Shown here: piece by piece, positions 1 to 8,598 of the stretch | How the letters are laid out: every line of letters begins with the position of its first letter | Numbering within the stretch: position 1 is the stretch's first letter | Assembly: GCA_965207165.1 (NCBI GenBank) | Contig: OZ242265.1 | Coordinates: 1,364,001-1,428,000 of the forward strand | DNA from: JAAXHV01 sp965207165 | GTDB taxonomy: Bacteria > Pseudomonadota > Gammaproteobacteria > Eutrophobiales > Eutrophobiaceae | Direction of reading: 5' to 3' | Length of the DNA: 64,000 bases | Made by a program: the position numbers and the translations under genes | Notes under the pieces: model-generated | The model's input: the letters and a program-made list of their open reading frames with translations, nothing else | What the model was told of the DNA's origin: nothing | Databases searched by the model: none

Positions 1-333
1 GGTTTTCCCCTGTTCATAGCGGGCATAAGCGTTTTTCGATGTCGAGCCCAGTCGTTCAACTACCTCTTGAACGGTCAGGTTGTTTAACTGCCTTTTGCGT
101 TTAAGCAGCAAGCCCACCATCACCTTATTGTCATTCGATCCAATTTCCAGAATGCCATGCCTTGAGCATTTGACATATACCTCAAAACCTTTTTTATCGG
201 CCAGGGTAATAAACAGATCTTCAACCATCAGGAGAAGTTCTTTTTTTGTTCGGCCCTGGGTCATCAACTCAAGGAACGGAATATCCGCCAACCAGAATTT
301 ACCGTTTTTAAACGCTCTGCCTTGAAACTTCAT
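1..333 (-). CDS. hicB: HicB-family antitoxin, partial (3' end outside window)
   Basis: Antitoxin partner of the HicA gene that precedes it. The first 111 codons are visible before the window edge. Residues 1-60 fit the degenerate RNase H-like HicB fold (MKFQGRAFKNGKFWLADIPF at the N-terminus). Residues about 78-111 contain RQLNNLTVQEVVERLG, which looks like a helix-turn-helix able to bind the operator at 510-527. Its ATG overlaps the hicA stop by four bases (ATGA), a toxin-first order with translational coupling that is usual for hicAB. Known for the family: HicB blocks HicA and represses its own operon. The C-terminus cannot be judged here. Confidence 0.82.
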   Translation of the reverse strand, partial: MKFQGRAFKNGKFWLADIPFLELMTQGRTKKELLLMVEDLFITLADKKGFEVYVKCSRHGILEIGSNDNKVMVGLLLKRKRQLNNLTVQEVVERLGSTSKNAYARYEQGKT

Positions 334-500
334 TTTTGTGCTCTTCTCAATATCGCTTTAGCAAGCAATTCATTAATTTCTCTGTGCCGTGGAATTGCTT
401 CTTGCCGTTCTCCGTCGGTCCAAACATCGTGATTTCCTCCGTGCCGCAGATAATACCAGCCCAGTTTGGAAAGTTCCTTTTCCAAGTCTCTCCTTTTCAT
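330..500 (-). CDS. hicA: HicA-family mRNA interferase toxin
   Basis: A 56-residue protein reading MKRRDLEKELSKLGWYYLRH at its start. It has the HicA double-stranded RNA-binding-like layout: a first helix, then strands carrying HGGNHDVW with the conserved catalytic histidine, then AIPRHREINELLAKAIL. HicA proteins are ribosome-independent RNases that cut mRNA and are neutralised by HicB. The length is typical of the family (about 55-60 residues). A near-consensus promoter ends only six bases before the ATG, so the message may be leaderless. The stop overlaps the hicB start. The ORF is intact and the histidine is present, so the toxin is probably functional. Confidence 0.85.
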   Translation of the reverse strand: MKRRDLEKELSKLGWYYLRHGGNHDVWTDGERQEAIPRHREINELLAKAILRRAQK

Positions 501-506
501 TCAGCT

Positions 507-534
507 ATTGTACACATATTTGTGTACTTGTCAA
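507..534 (-). promoter_or_regulatory. hicAB promoter with overlapping palindromic operator
   Basis: On the minus strand a perfect -35 box TTGACA (534-529) is followed after 16 bases by TACAAT (512-507). The spacer is occupied by a perfect palindrome, GTACACA-TATT-TGTGTAC, at 510-527 (plus-strand reading), which overlaps the -10 box. This is the expected position for the operator of an autoregulated toxin-antitoxin operon. Confidence 0.8.
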
Positions 535-607
535 TCAGTGCTGCAGACGATATAACGCCAATGCGAGGATCATCCTTGAGCCTTTGAGGCAGGAAAATCA
601 GAAGATG

Positions 608-1288
608 TCAGTCGGCATCTTCCAGCGCGGTCCACTGGCTGAGATGCGAGACCAGGTGTTCGTTTTTGTCGGTCTCGGCTCGCGCCGTTACGCTGACATC
701 GTAGGAGATTGAATAGCGGTAATCATCGCCGTTATAGACCGACACATAGTGCGGCAAATAGGCCGGGAATATGACCAGTAAATCGTTTTTCGGGATGATC
801 TGGTGGTGTGTGTCGTTACTGGAATTGGCTTTTTTTAACGGCACGGGCAACTTGTTCACGTTCAGCGTATTCGGGTTGCGTAAATACAGGTTGCCGGAAT
901 AGTTGTCCTCGTCGACGGACAGGTAATACACGCAACTGAAGTGCGCATTGTCATGCGTATGTTCCTCTACCATCCCGTTTTCCTTGTTGCAGACCGTGGG
1001 CCATGACTTCTGCGCATAAATATCAAGTTGCGCCGTATCCACACCCAGTTCCTCCAGGTACAGCCGCATGTGGCGACCTATCTGGCCATTGAGCCACTGA
1101 AACTGCTCCTTCAGGTGAATGACGTAGTCCGAGTAAATATCTCCGGTGAACAGGTTGCTGTCCATTGTCTCCGACTGCTGCGTTTTCAACCTGAACTGTT
1201 CCACGTAGGCGAACATGGCGTGCCAGGTATCATCGTCGGAATCAAGTTGTGCCGAGTATATGGTCGTGGGAAATAACTGATGGATCAT
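608..1288 (-). CDS. 2-oxoglutarate/Fe(II)-dependent oxygenase family protein (putative)
   Basis: A 226-residue protein resembling the small cupin-like 2OG-Fe(II) oxygenases of the phage and marine-bacterial type (2OG-FeII_Oxy_5). Visible support is EEHTHDNAHFSCVYYL (H110, H112) as the proximal metal motif, LPHYV with H180 as the distal histidine, and YRYSISYDV with R191 where the family has its 2OG-binding arginine. The substrate of most members is unknown, though peptidyl or small-molecule hydroxylation is likely. The gene stands alone between hicAB and the LLM oxidoreductase, with no clear Shine-Dalgarno sequence before the ATG. The family call is fairly firm; the substrate is not. Confidence 0.7.
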   Translation of the reverse strand: MIHQLFPTTIYSAQLDSDDDTWHAMFAYVEQFRLKTQQSETMDSNLFTGDIYSDYVIHLKEQFQWLNGQIGRHMRLYLEELGVDTAQLDIYAQKSWPTVCNKENGMVEEHTHDNAHFSCVYYLSVDEDNYSGNLYLRNPNTLNVNKLPVPLKKANSSNDTHHQIIPKNDLLVIFPAYLPHYVSVYNGDDYRYSISYDVSVTARAETDKNEHLVSHLSQWTALEDAD

Positions 1289-1319
1289 AAGATGCGGTTC
1301 CCGGTACTGGTCGGTTGTC

Positions 1320-2360
1320 TTAACCCAGTTCTTCCGCTAGCAGGCGCAGTGCATCGCTCGATGCGCCGGAGGCCAGCAGGGAACCGACGTGTCCTTTATC
1401 CCCGGCTTCTTTCCAGCGCACCAGGTAGTCCCTGATGCGGTCGGGCGGTCCCACCAGGGCGACGTCGTCCACCAGTGCATCGGGCACCGCGGCGACCGCC
1501 TCCGGTTTTCTGCCGGAGAGGAACAATTCCTGGATTTTTACGGCGTCTTCTTCGTAGCCCAGTTCACTGGCATAATCGTTGTAAAAGTTCTTGTCCCTTG
1601 AGCCCATGCCGCCGATGTAAAGGGCCAGTTCCTGTTTGACCGGCATGCGGCATGCGTCCAGGTCATCCCCCATACGGACACGCACAAAGGGCGCTACGTC
1701 GAAGTTTTCCTCGGTTTTCCCGTTGCCTGCCGCGGCAAGTCCGGTCTGGATAGCCGGGGCGAACAGGTCATACCGATTCGGGTTCATCCACACCGGGAAA
1801 AATCCGTCGGCCAGTTCCGCAGCGAGTTTGACTCCGCCGGCGGTAATGGCCGCGGTGTAGAGTTTCATGGCGGGGTCGCCGTGCAGGATGCTCTTCAGGG
1901 GTTTCCCCAGGCCGGTGCTGTCCTCACCCCGGTAAGGCAACTGGTAATGGGAACCGTCGTACTGCACCGGCGCCTCCCGGGCAATGACCTGGCGGATGAC
2001 GTCGATGTATTCCCGCATGCGCGTCAGGGGCCTGGCGTAGGTTGTCCCGTACCAGCCCTCCACCACCTGGGGACCGGAAGGACCCAGACCGAGGATGAAG
2101 CGCCCGCCGGACAAGCTCTGCAAGGTCATGGCGCTCATGGCGGTAGAGGTCGGGGTACGGGCGGGAACCTGCATGATGGCGGTCCCTGCCTTGATTTTTG
2201 TGGTCCTGGCCAGTATCCAAGCGGCCGGCGTCAGCGCATCGGAACCGTAGGCCTCGGAAGTCCAGACGGAGTCGAAACCGAGCCGTTCTGCCTCCAGGAT
2301 CTCCGCCATGGGCAGGTTGAATTCACTCTTCGAGTAACCGATGACAAGACCGAGTTTCAT
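1320..2360 (-). CDS. LLM-class flavin (F420-type) oxidoreductase
   Basis: A 346-residue luciferase-like monooxygenase TIM barrel. The N-terminus MKLGLVIGYSK, the segment LEAERLGFDSVWTSEAYGSD, and SGGRFILGLGPSGPQVVEGW are hallmarks of the Rv3520c-like subgroup (TIGR03559), often annotated as F420-dependent. Such enzymes reduce or oxidise substrates with a reduced deazaflavin or FMN. No F420 biosynthesis gene is present in the window, so the cofactor (F420 or FMN) is not settled. The gene lies 31 bases downstream of the 2OG oxygenase start on the same strand, so weak co-transcription is possible with this gene first. The start ATG fits the family N-terminus. Confidence 0.85.
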   Translation of the reverse strand: MKLGLVIGYSKSEFNLPMAEILEAERLGFDSVWTSEAYGSDALTPAAWILARTTKIKAGTAIMQVPARTPTSTAMSAMTLQSLSGGRFILGLGPSGPQVVEGWYGTTYARPLTRMREYIDVIRQVIAREAPVQYDGSHYQLPYRGEDSTGLGKPLKSILHGDPAMKLYTAAITAGGVKLAAELADGFFPVWMNPNRYDLFAPAIQTGLAAAGNGKTEENFDVAPFVRVRMGDDLDACRMPVKQELALYIGGMGSRDKNFYNDYASELGYEEDAVKIQELFLSGRKPEAVAAVPDALVDDVALVGPPDRIRDYLVRWKEAGDKGHVGSLLASGASSDALRLLAEELG

Positions 2361-2364
2361 CCGG

Positions 2365-2505
2365 ATATTCTACCCCGTCATTCCGGGCTTGTCCCCCGTT
2401 CGTCGTACCGGGCTTGACCCGGCAACCAGTGCAATACAGTGGCGCCGGAGGAGACCCTTGGTTTACCGGGTTCCTGCGTGCGCCGGCACGACGACCAGGT
2501 TCTTT
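2365..2505. repeat. Decayed dispersed inverted-repeat element
   Basis: The gap between two minus-strand genes contains the phrase CCGTCATTCCGGGCTTG followed by GTCGTACCGGGCTTGACCCGG. It is of the same general kind as the 'gtcattcc...gcgggaa' elements near 9801, 50760 and 56860. These short GC-rich units can fold into hairpins and resemble REP-like elements. No coding capacity is evident. Confidence 0.4.
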
Positions 2506-3318
2506 TTAAAACACCGTCGGATAAGCTATCCACCCTTCCAGTGGGTCAACGGAAAGTGGCGCACCGAAGTTATTCTTGCGGTGCTTCCATGCCCAGGCTG
2601 CCTGGATCGCGCAGAGCAGCGCATCAATCTGATCACCCGTGGGGTCTTCGCACAGTGAATCAGGCGCTTTTATCTCGATACCGTAACGCGCGCCCAGATA
2701 TTCTCCGCGCAACCCGGCCAAAATATCGTACCTGGCTTTGCGTTGCTCTGCAGTCTGTTTTCTCTTCGTGTCATCCTTGTATTTGCGCCGGTAGATGATC
2801 TGGCGGGCCAGGACACCGGGATAGGCTTCAATGACGATACGTTTCGGGTCACCCTGTTGCAGGTGAGGAACGGTGACTCCCGCTTCCACGAGGCGCGGCG
2901 CGCCTTCAAAGAACATCAAGCCGACAGGTACGCCGTAGAGCTTTTGCGGACTGATTGCACCGGCGGCAACGTCGGTTTGCCGCCGATGTTCCTTGTCGCC
3001 CTTCGCCCGGTATTGCCGGTAGCTGTCAAGCGCATAGCGGAATTCTTTTTTCCCGAGCGACCGGGCATACATCACGTAATCGCGCCAGTCCCCGGGCCAA
3101 CCGATATTTTCAACGAACCTGCGGGACTGGCCGAACGGAAAGTCCATTCCGGCAATCCATGGGCCGCGCCGTCGCAGCGCTTCTTCAAATTCTGAAAATT
3201 CGGTCCATTCCTCGAGCTTCCCGGCGCGCAGCACGGATTTTCTGAATGTGCAGTTAAGGCACGTGATCGGCTTGCGGCGGTTGGGACTGCTTGTGAAATC
3301 GATGCCCAGGACTTTCAT
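2506..3318 (-). CDS. DUF429 family protein (predicted RNase H-like nuclease)
   Basis: A 270-residue protein of the DUF429 family, which has an RNase H-like fold and is predicted, but not proven, to be a nuclease. The N-terminus MKVLGIDFTSSPNRRKPI carries the first-strand aspartate (GIDFTSSP). IAGMDFPFGQSRRFV and the later segment DPTGDQIDALLCAIQAAW carry the other expected acidic residues. The family is found in many bacteria without a fixed neighbourhood, and none of the genes around it suggests a role. The ATG at the right end fits the family N-terminus, although no strong ribosome binding site is seen. Confidence 0.75.
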   Translation of the reverse strand: MKVLGIDFTSSPNRRKPITCLNCTFRKSVLRAGKLEEWTEFSEFEEALRRRGPWIAGMDFPFGQSRRFVENIGWPGDWRDYVMYARSLGKKEFRYALDSYRQYRAKGDKEHRRQTDVAAGAISPQKLYGVPVGLMFFEGAPRLVEAGVTVPHLQQGDPKRIVIEAYPGVLARQIIYRRKYKDDTKRKQTAEQRKARYDILAGLRGEYLGARYGIEIKAPDSLCEDPTGDQIDALLCAIQAAWAWKHRKNNFGAPLSVDPLEGWIAYPTVF

Positions 3319-3526
3319 TCGCTGAATATGGAACCAACCCTTAAATCTCCAACTCTTCCAGAGTTATCTGCAATGCCAGTTCAATATTTGAACAAGTATA
3401 GCGTATCTCAGTACCTGGCAGGATAGCGGCTCTCCTCACTTAAAGCATGCAGGGACAGGCTCCGCTTGCGCTGAACCTGCCGGTAGACATATTATGAAAG
3501 CCGGGATTTATATTGAATTCTCCTCA

Positions 3527-5479
3527 ATGAAACGACTTATTGCGACGACCGCCCTCCTGGCTGTCGCCCTTGCCTGCACGAATGAACAGGATGTCATAAT
3601 CGAATGGCCGTATGTCGGCTCCGAACAGACGCAGACCAAGTACTCTGCAGCCGGTGACATCACGGCCGCCAACGTGGACGAACTTGAGATCGTATGGAAA
3701 TGGGAACCGAACGAGATGCCCCTCCAGGAGTACGGCACCCGCCCGGGACCATTCCAGGCAACGCCTGTCATGATCGGCAACGTCCTGTACCTCTCGACCA
3801 TGTACACGCGCGTGGCAGCCCTGGATGCGGAGACGGGCGCGGAGTTGTGGACGTTCGATCCCGGGGCCTACGAAGGCGGGCCCAAGGGTGCCAGGCCGAG
3901 CGGTTTCATCCACCGCGGTATCGCCTGGTGGAGGGGCGGGGACGCTGAACGCATTTTCCTCAACAGCCGCGACCGCCTGTACGCAATTAATGCCGCGACC
4001 GGTGAGCCGGTGACGGACTTTGGCGAGAGCGGAAGCATTCTGCTGACGGAAGGCCACGGCCGGCCGGCAACCCGCTTCGGATTCGACCAGACCTCGCCGC
4101 CGGTCGTGTTCGAGGACCTGGTGATCGTAGGGAGCCGGGTGCCGGACCGGTTGCAGCGCAGGTTCGACACGCCCGGAACGGTGCAGGCGTTCGACGCCCG
4201 CACGGGCGAACGCCGCTGGGTATTCTTCACCATCCCGCAATCCGGCGACGACTTCGGCGCGGACACCTGGGAGGACGAATCATGGCGCTACACCGGCCAC
4301 GCCAACGTGTGGGGGCTGATGTCGGTCGACACCGGGCGCGGGTTGCTGTACGCGCCGACCAGCACACCAAGCAGCGACTACTGGGGCGGGCGCAGGGTGG
4401 GGGCGAACCTGTTCGCCGAGTCGCTGGTATGCCTGGACGCGCGCACGGGCGAGCGAAAATGGCACTTCCAGACAGTGCACCACGGTGTCTGGGACTACGA
4501 CCTGGCAGCCGCGCCCAACCTGGTGTCTATCACGGTGGACGGGCGCGAGATCGACGCAGTGGCGCAGGTGGCCAAGAACGGCTTCACCTATGTATTCGAC
4601 CGGGTGACGGGCGAGCCGGTGTGGCCGATCGAGGAACGTACGGTAGACACAACGACGGACGTGCCCGGCGAGGTGCTGTACCCGACACAGCCGTTCCCGA
4701 CCAGGCCGCCGCCTTTCAGCAGGCAGGGAGTGTCGCTGGAGGACGCGAACGACCTGACGCCGGAGATCCACGCCCTGGCGCTGGAGGAGATGCGGCGCTT
4801 CCGGCTGGGACCGCTGTTCACCCCGCCGAGCCTGCAGGGGACGCTGCAGCGCCCCGGTTCGAGCGGTGGTGCGAACTGGGGCGGTGCGGCATTCGATCCT
4901 GAGACCTCTCTGCTGTACGTGCGGACATCGGAAGACGCCGACACGAACCAGGTATGTTTGAATGCGGGTGACGACCTGGAAGTGGATGTTGAGTACAGCA
5001 ACAACTGCCCGTACGGGGCGACGCTTGTCATGTACCGGGAGGCCGGCGGCCCGGGCGCCGCGCAGACCCCGGAGAACAGGCTCGGCCCGATCCCGCTCAT
5101 CAAGCCGCCGTACGCGCACCTGGTAGCGATCGATCTCAACGCTGGGGAGATCGCGTGGAAGGTGCCGTTCGGGGAAGGAAGCGACGAAATTCGCACGCAC
5201 CCGCTGCTGCGCGGCGTCGAGTTGCCGGAACGGCTCGGCACGCACGGCAACTCCGGCCCGCTGGTTACCGGGGGCGGGCTCGTGTTCCTAGGTGGGGGCG
5301 CCCCGTACCTGTATGCGTTCGATAAGGCGACAGGCGCCGAGGTCTGGCGCGGGGCGACGCCGTTTTCCACGTACGGGAACCCGATGACCTATCGTGCGCG
5401 GTCGGGGCGGCAGTTTGTCGTTATCGCCACGGGCAAGGGATCAAACGCGGCACTCGTCGCCTTCGCATTACCCGAATAG
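3527..5479 (+). CDS. PQQ-dependent dehydrogenase, lipoprotein (quinoprotein glucose/alcohol dehydrogenase-like)
   Basis: A 650-residue quinoprotein with an eight-bladed propeller pattern. Repeated blade motifs are seen, such as ALDAETGAELWTFDPG near residue 90 and YAFDKATGAEVWR near the end. An ATG 33 bases upstream (3494) is in frame, but the ATG at 3527 begins a clean signal peptide, MKRLIATTALLAVALAC. This ends in a lipobox-like ALAC, so export as a membrane-anchored periplasmic lipoprotein is likely. Enzymes of this family oxidise sugars or alcohols with pyrroloquinoline quinone and pass electrons to quinone or cytochrome. There is no heme c motif and no PQQ biosynthesis gene in the window. 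The substrate is unknown. Confidence 0.85.
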   Translation: MKRLIATTALLAVALACTNEQDVIIEWPYVGSEQTQTKYSAAGDITAANVDELEIVWKWEPNEMPLQEYGTRPGPFQATPVMIGNVLYLSTMYTRVAALDAETGAELWTFDPGAYEGGPKGARPSGFIHRGIAWWRGGDAERIFLNSRDRLYAINAATGEPVTDFGESGSILLTEGHGRPATRFGFDQTSPPVVFEDLVIVGSRVPDRLQRRFDTPGTVQAFDARTGERRWVFFTIPQSGDDFGADTWEDESWRYTGHANVWGLMSVDTGRGLLYAPTSTPSSDYWGGRRVGANLFAESLVCLDARTGERKWHFQTVHHGVWDYDLAAAPNLVSITVDGREIDAVAQVAKNGFTYVFDRVTGEPVWPIEERTVDTTTDVPGEVLYPTQPFPTRPPPFSRQGVSLEDANDLTPEIHALALEEMRRFRLGPLFTPPSLQGTLQRPGSSGGANWGGAAFDPETSLLYVRTSEDADTNQVCLNAGDDLEVDVEYSNNCPYGATLVMYREAGGPGAAQTPENRLGPIPLIKPPYAHLVAIDLNAGEIAWKVPFGEGSDEIRTHPLLRGVELPERLGTHGNSGPLVTGGGLVFLGGGAPYLYAFDKATGAEVWRGATPFSTYGNPMTYRARSGRQFVVIATGKGSNAALVAFALPE

Positions 5480-5502
5480 CCGGGCGCGCCGGGTTCTCGC
5501 AC

Positions 5503-5590
5503 CTGCTTTCGCAGAACCTGCCCCTGCGGAAACAGGGGGCATGTTGCCGCGGGAACTACGGGAGAGCGGGAACGACGGGCGCGGGGTAGT
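5503..5590. repeat. GC-rich hairpin cluster downstream of PQQ dehydrogenase
   Basis: Two short stem-loops lie just after the stop codon: GTTCT...AGAAC around 5503-5518, and CCCCTG-cggaaa-CAGGGG at 5521-5538. More 'gcgggaac' copies follow. The position suits transcription termination, and the units belong to the dispersed gcgggaa-type repeat family. The rest of the gap up to the pnt operon at 5750 holds no other recognisable element. Confidence 0.45.
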
Positions 5591-5749
5591 TTTCAACTTT
5601 TCTTTGTGTTAGTATGTGCGCCGTTTTAGCAATGGCGGCGTTAGACTGCCAACACACGCCACATGAACGCGCCGGATACCGGATGCAGAGGGCATGAAAC
5701 CCGGCGTTTTAATACCTGACGTTAACAAACCAGCCAGAGGGGCTATTTT

Positions 5750-6883
5750 ATGCTAATTGGTGTTCTTAAGGAGACTCATCCGGGTGAGAATCGCGTAGCT
5801 GTTATCCCGGATACGGTGAAAAAACTGGTCAAGCTCGGTGCGGAACTGACGGTCGAGGCCGGGCTGGGGCAAGGTTCCGGCTTTGCCGATAGCGAGTATG
5901 CCGATGCCGGCGCCACGGTTGCTTCCAACCGTAACGATATCCTGTCGCAATCCGATATTATCCTGCGTATCCGCAAACCTGAAGCGGACGACGCCGGCAA
6001 ACTGAAACAGGGCTGTATTCATATCAGCTACCTGGATCCTTTTAACGAGGGTGCACTCGTGGATTCACTGGCACAAAGCGGCGTCAGCGCCATCAGCATG
6101 GAAATGATCCCGCGCACCACCTTGTCGCAGAAGATGGATGCCCTCAGTTCCCAGGCCAACCTGGCCGGCTACGTCGCCGTGATGATGGCCGCCAACAGCC
6201 TGGACCGCCTGCTGCCCATGATGATGACACCCGCCGGCACCATCAAGCCGGCCAAGGTATTCGTCATCGGCGCCGGCGTGGCCGGATTGCAGGCCATCGC
6301 CACCGCCAAACGTCTCGGCGCCAGGGTGACGGCCTTCGACACCCGTCCCGTGGTCGCCGAACAGGTACGTTCGGTCGGCGCGAAATTCCTGGAGATAGAC
6401 CTGGGCGAAACGGGCGAGACCAAAGACGGTTATGCCAGGGAGCTGACCGCGGAACAGATCGAGATACAACGCCAGGGCCAGAAGGCGGCGATCGCCGAGT
6501 CCGATATCGTCATCACCACCGCCCAGGTGTTCGGCCGCAAGGCGCCGGTACTGGTCACCCATGACATGGTGGAAGCCATGCAGCCCGGCAGCGTGATAGT
6601 CGATATGGCTGCGGAAACCGGCGGCAACGTGGAAGGCTCGGTCGCCGGGCAGGAAGCCGTCGTCAACGGCGTCACCATCATCGGCCAGGGTAACTGGCCC
6701 AATTTCGTATCCCGGGATGCAAGCCAGATGTATTCGTCCAACCTCCTGAACATGGTGAGCGAATACTGGGACAAGGAAAACAAGTCCTTTGTCCTCGACC
6801 AGGAGAACGAGATCATCAAGGGCTGCCTGATTACCCACGGCGGCGCCATCGTCAACGAAACCATCAAGAACCTGCAACGCTAA
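5750..6883 (+). CDS. pntAA: NAD(P) transhydrogenase subunit alpha part 1 (domain I, NAD-binding)
   Basis: A 377-residue soluble dI subunit of proton-translocating transhydrogenase, which transfers hydride from NADH to NADP+ driven by the proton gradient. MLIGVLKETHPGENRVAVIP is the alanine dehydrogenase/PNT N-terminal signature. VIGAGVAGLQAIATAKRLGA near residue 171 is the NAD Rossmann motif. It is the first gene of a three-gene operon with pntAB and pntB. That arrangement differs from the fused two-gene form of E. coli and is common in alphaproteobacteria and several other lineages. An AGAGGGG ribosome site precedes the ATG. Confidence 0.95.
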   Translation: MLIGVLKETHPGENRVAVIPDTVKKLVKLGAELTVEAGLGQGSGFADSEYADAGATVASNRNDILSQSDIILRIRKPEADDAGKLKQGCIHISYLDPFNEGALVDSLAQSGVSAISMEMIPRTTLSQKMDALSSQANLAGYVAVMMAANSLDRLLPMMMTPAGTIKPAKVFVIGAGVAGLQAIATAKRLGARVTAFDTRPVVAEQVRSVGAKFLEIDLGETGETKDGYARELTAEQIEIQRQGQKAAIAESDIVITTAQVFGRKAPVLVTHDMVEAMQPGSVIVDMAAETGGNVEGSVAGQEAVVNGVTIIGQGNWPNFVSRDASQMYSSNLLNMVSEYWDKENKSFVLDQENEIIKGCLITHGGAIVNETIKNLQR

Positions 6884-6893
6884 GGAGCTAACA

Positions 6894-7178
6894 ATGGAAG
6901 CCGTATACCTCACATTCATACTGGTCCTGTCCATATTCCTGGGCTTTGAGTTGATCAGTAAAGTCCCGGCAACCCTGCACACGCCTTTGATGTCCGGGGC
7001 CAACGCCATTTCCGGCATCACCCTGGTCGGGGCCCTGACCTCGGCCGGCGCCGGCAGCGCTGAAATGGCAACCATCCTGGGGACACTGGGCGTTACCTTC
7101 GCCTCCATCAACGTGGTCGGCGGTTATATGGTGACCAACCGCATGTTGTCCATGTTCAAAAAGAAGGAAGGTGAATAG
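6894..7178 (+). CDS. pntAB: NAD(P) transhydrogenase subunit alpha part 2 (membrane)
   Basis: A 94-residue hydrophobic protein with three predicted membrane helices. It corresponds to the membrane segment of PntA that is a separate polypeptide in three-subunit transhydrogenases. The run FLGFELISKVPATLHTPLMS and the segment GAGSAEMATILGTLGVTFAS are typical. It starts ten bases after pntAA (AAGGAG ribosome site) and ends two bases before pntB. It forms the dII proton channel together with the N-terminal part of PntB. Confidence 0.93.
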   Translation: MEAVYLTFILVLSIFLGFELISKVPATLHTPLMSGANAISGITLVGALTSAGAGSAEMATILGTLGVTFASINVVGGYMVTNRMLSMFKKKEGE

Positions 7179-7180
7179 CA

Positions 7181-8545
7181 ATGGGTAATGAACTGCTGAT
7201 CAACCTGACGTACGTGGCTGCGGCCATACTGTTCATATTCGGCCTGAAGATGCTGAGTTCGCCGGCCACCGCGCGCAACGGCAACCTGGTATCAGCATGC
7301 GGCATGCTGCTCGCCATCGTCGTCACCCTGCTGGATCATTCCATCGTGGATTTCCGCTGGATTATCGTCGGCCTGGTGGTCGGCGGCATGATTGGCGCAC
7401 TGGCCGCCCGCCTGATTGCCATGACTGCCATGCCGGAAATGGTGGCGCTGCTCAACGGTTTCGGCGGCATCGCCAGCCTGTTCGTCGGCTGGGCCGCGCT
7501 GCATTCGGGCGCGGTATCGACCTTTAGCGTCGTGACCATCTTCCTGTCGATCCTGATCGGCGGTTTGACATTCACCGGCAGCCTCATCGCCTACGGCAAA
7601 TTAAGCGAGGTCATCTCGGGGCGTCCCTACATATTCACCGGGCAACGCATCTTCAACAGCCTGTTGCTCCTCGCCATCATCATCGTCGGCGTGATGTTCT
7701 GCATGGATCCGTCGAATACCACCTTGCTGTATGTCCTGATCGGCCTGTCGTTCCTGTTCGGCGTCATGGCGGTCATCCCCATCGGCGGCGCGGACATGCC
7801 GGTGGTGATTTCCCTGCTGAACAGCTATTCCGGATTGGCCGCCTGTGCCGCCGGTTTTGCCATCAACAACAACATCCTGATCGTCGCCGGTTCCCTGGTG
7901 GGCGCCACCGGCATCATCCTCACCAACATCATGTGCAAGGCCATGAACCGCTCCCTGGCCAACGTGCTGTTCAGCGGATTCGGCGCGGTGAAGACAGCCT
8001 TGTCCAAGGTGGAGGGCGAGGTCAAGCCCATCACCCCGGATGACGCCTATTACATCCTCGAAGCGGCCAGCAGTGTCGTCGTCGTGCCGGGTTACGGCAT
8101 GGCCGTGGCCCAGGCCCAGCACGTGGTCAAGGAACTGCAGGAACTGCTGGAGAAAAACGGCGCAGAAGTCAGCTACGCCATCCACCCGGTGGCGGGCCGT
8201 ATGCCCGGGCACATGAACGTGCTGCTGGCGGAAGCGGACGTACCCTACGACCTGCTTATCGAGATGGAGGACATCAACCCGCGCATGGAGATGATGGACG
8301 TGGCCATCGTCATCGGCGCCAACGACGTGGTCAACCCCGCGGCACGGGAGATGGAAGAGAGTCCCATTTACGGCATGCCCATCATCAACGTGGACTACGC
8401 CAGGACGGTATTCGTGCTGAAACGCTCCATGGCGGCCGGTTTTGCCGGTGTCGACAACCCGCTGTTCTTCGGCGAGAACACCCGCATGCTGTTCGGGGAC
8501 GCCAAGGAATCCATCGGCGCGTTGGTAAGGGAGTTCAGTTCCTGA
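7181..8545 (+). CDS. pntB: NAD(P) transhydrogenase subunit beta
   Basis: A 454-residue beta subunit. Residues 1 to about 265 are a series of membrane helices (dII). The C-terminal part is the NADP-binding dIII, with VPGYGMAVAQAQHVVKEL near residue 305 and IGANDVVNPAA near residue 370. The length matches the family. It closes the pnt operon and completes the energy-linked source of NADPH. A short spacer separates it from the convergent MFS gene at 8599. Confidence 0.95.
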   Translation: MGNELLINLTYVAAAILFIFGLKMLSSPATARNGNLVSACGMLLAIVVTLLDHSIVDFRWIIVGLVVGGMIGALAARLIAMTAMPEMVALLNGFGGIASLFVGWAALHSGAVSTFSVVTIFLSILIGGLTFTGSLIAYGKLSEVISGRPYIFTGQRIFNSLLLLAIIIVGVMFCMDPSNTTLLYVLIGLSFLFGVMAVIPIGGADMPVVISLLNSYSGLAACAAGFAINNNILIVAGSLVGATGIILTNIMCKAMNRSLANVLFSGFGAVKTALSKVEGEVKPITPDDAYYILEAASSVVVVPGYGMAVAQAQHVVKELQELLEKNGAEVSYAIHPVAGRMPGHMNVLLAEADVPYDLLIEMEDINPRMEMMDVAIVIGANDVVNPAAREMEESPIYGMPIINVDYARTVFVLKRSMAAGFAGVDNPLFFGENTRMLFGDAKESIGALVREFSS

Positions 8546-8598
8546 TATTGATTACTGAGATACGCTGATATCAGTTTACTGTAGCTGCTGAATATTGG

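Noticed and set aside
1881..2417. Plus-strand frame opposite the LLM oxidoreductase
   Set aside because: It is a high-GC shadow of a well-supported gene, with glycine/histidine-rich low-complexity translation.
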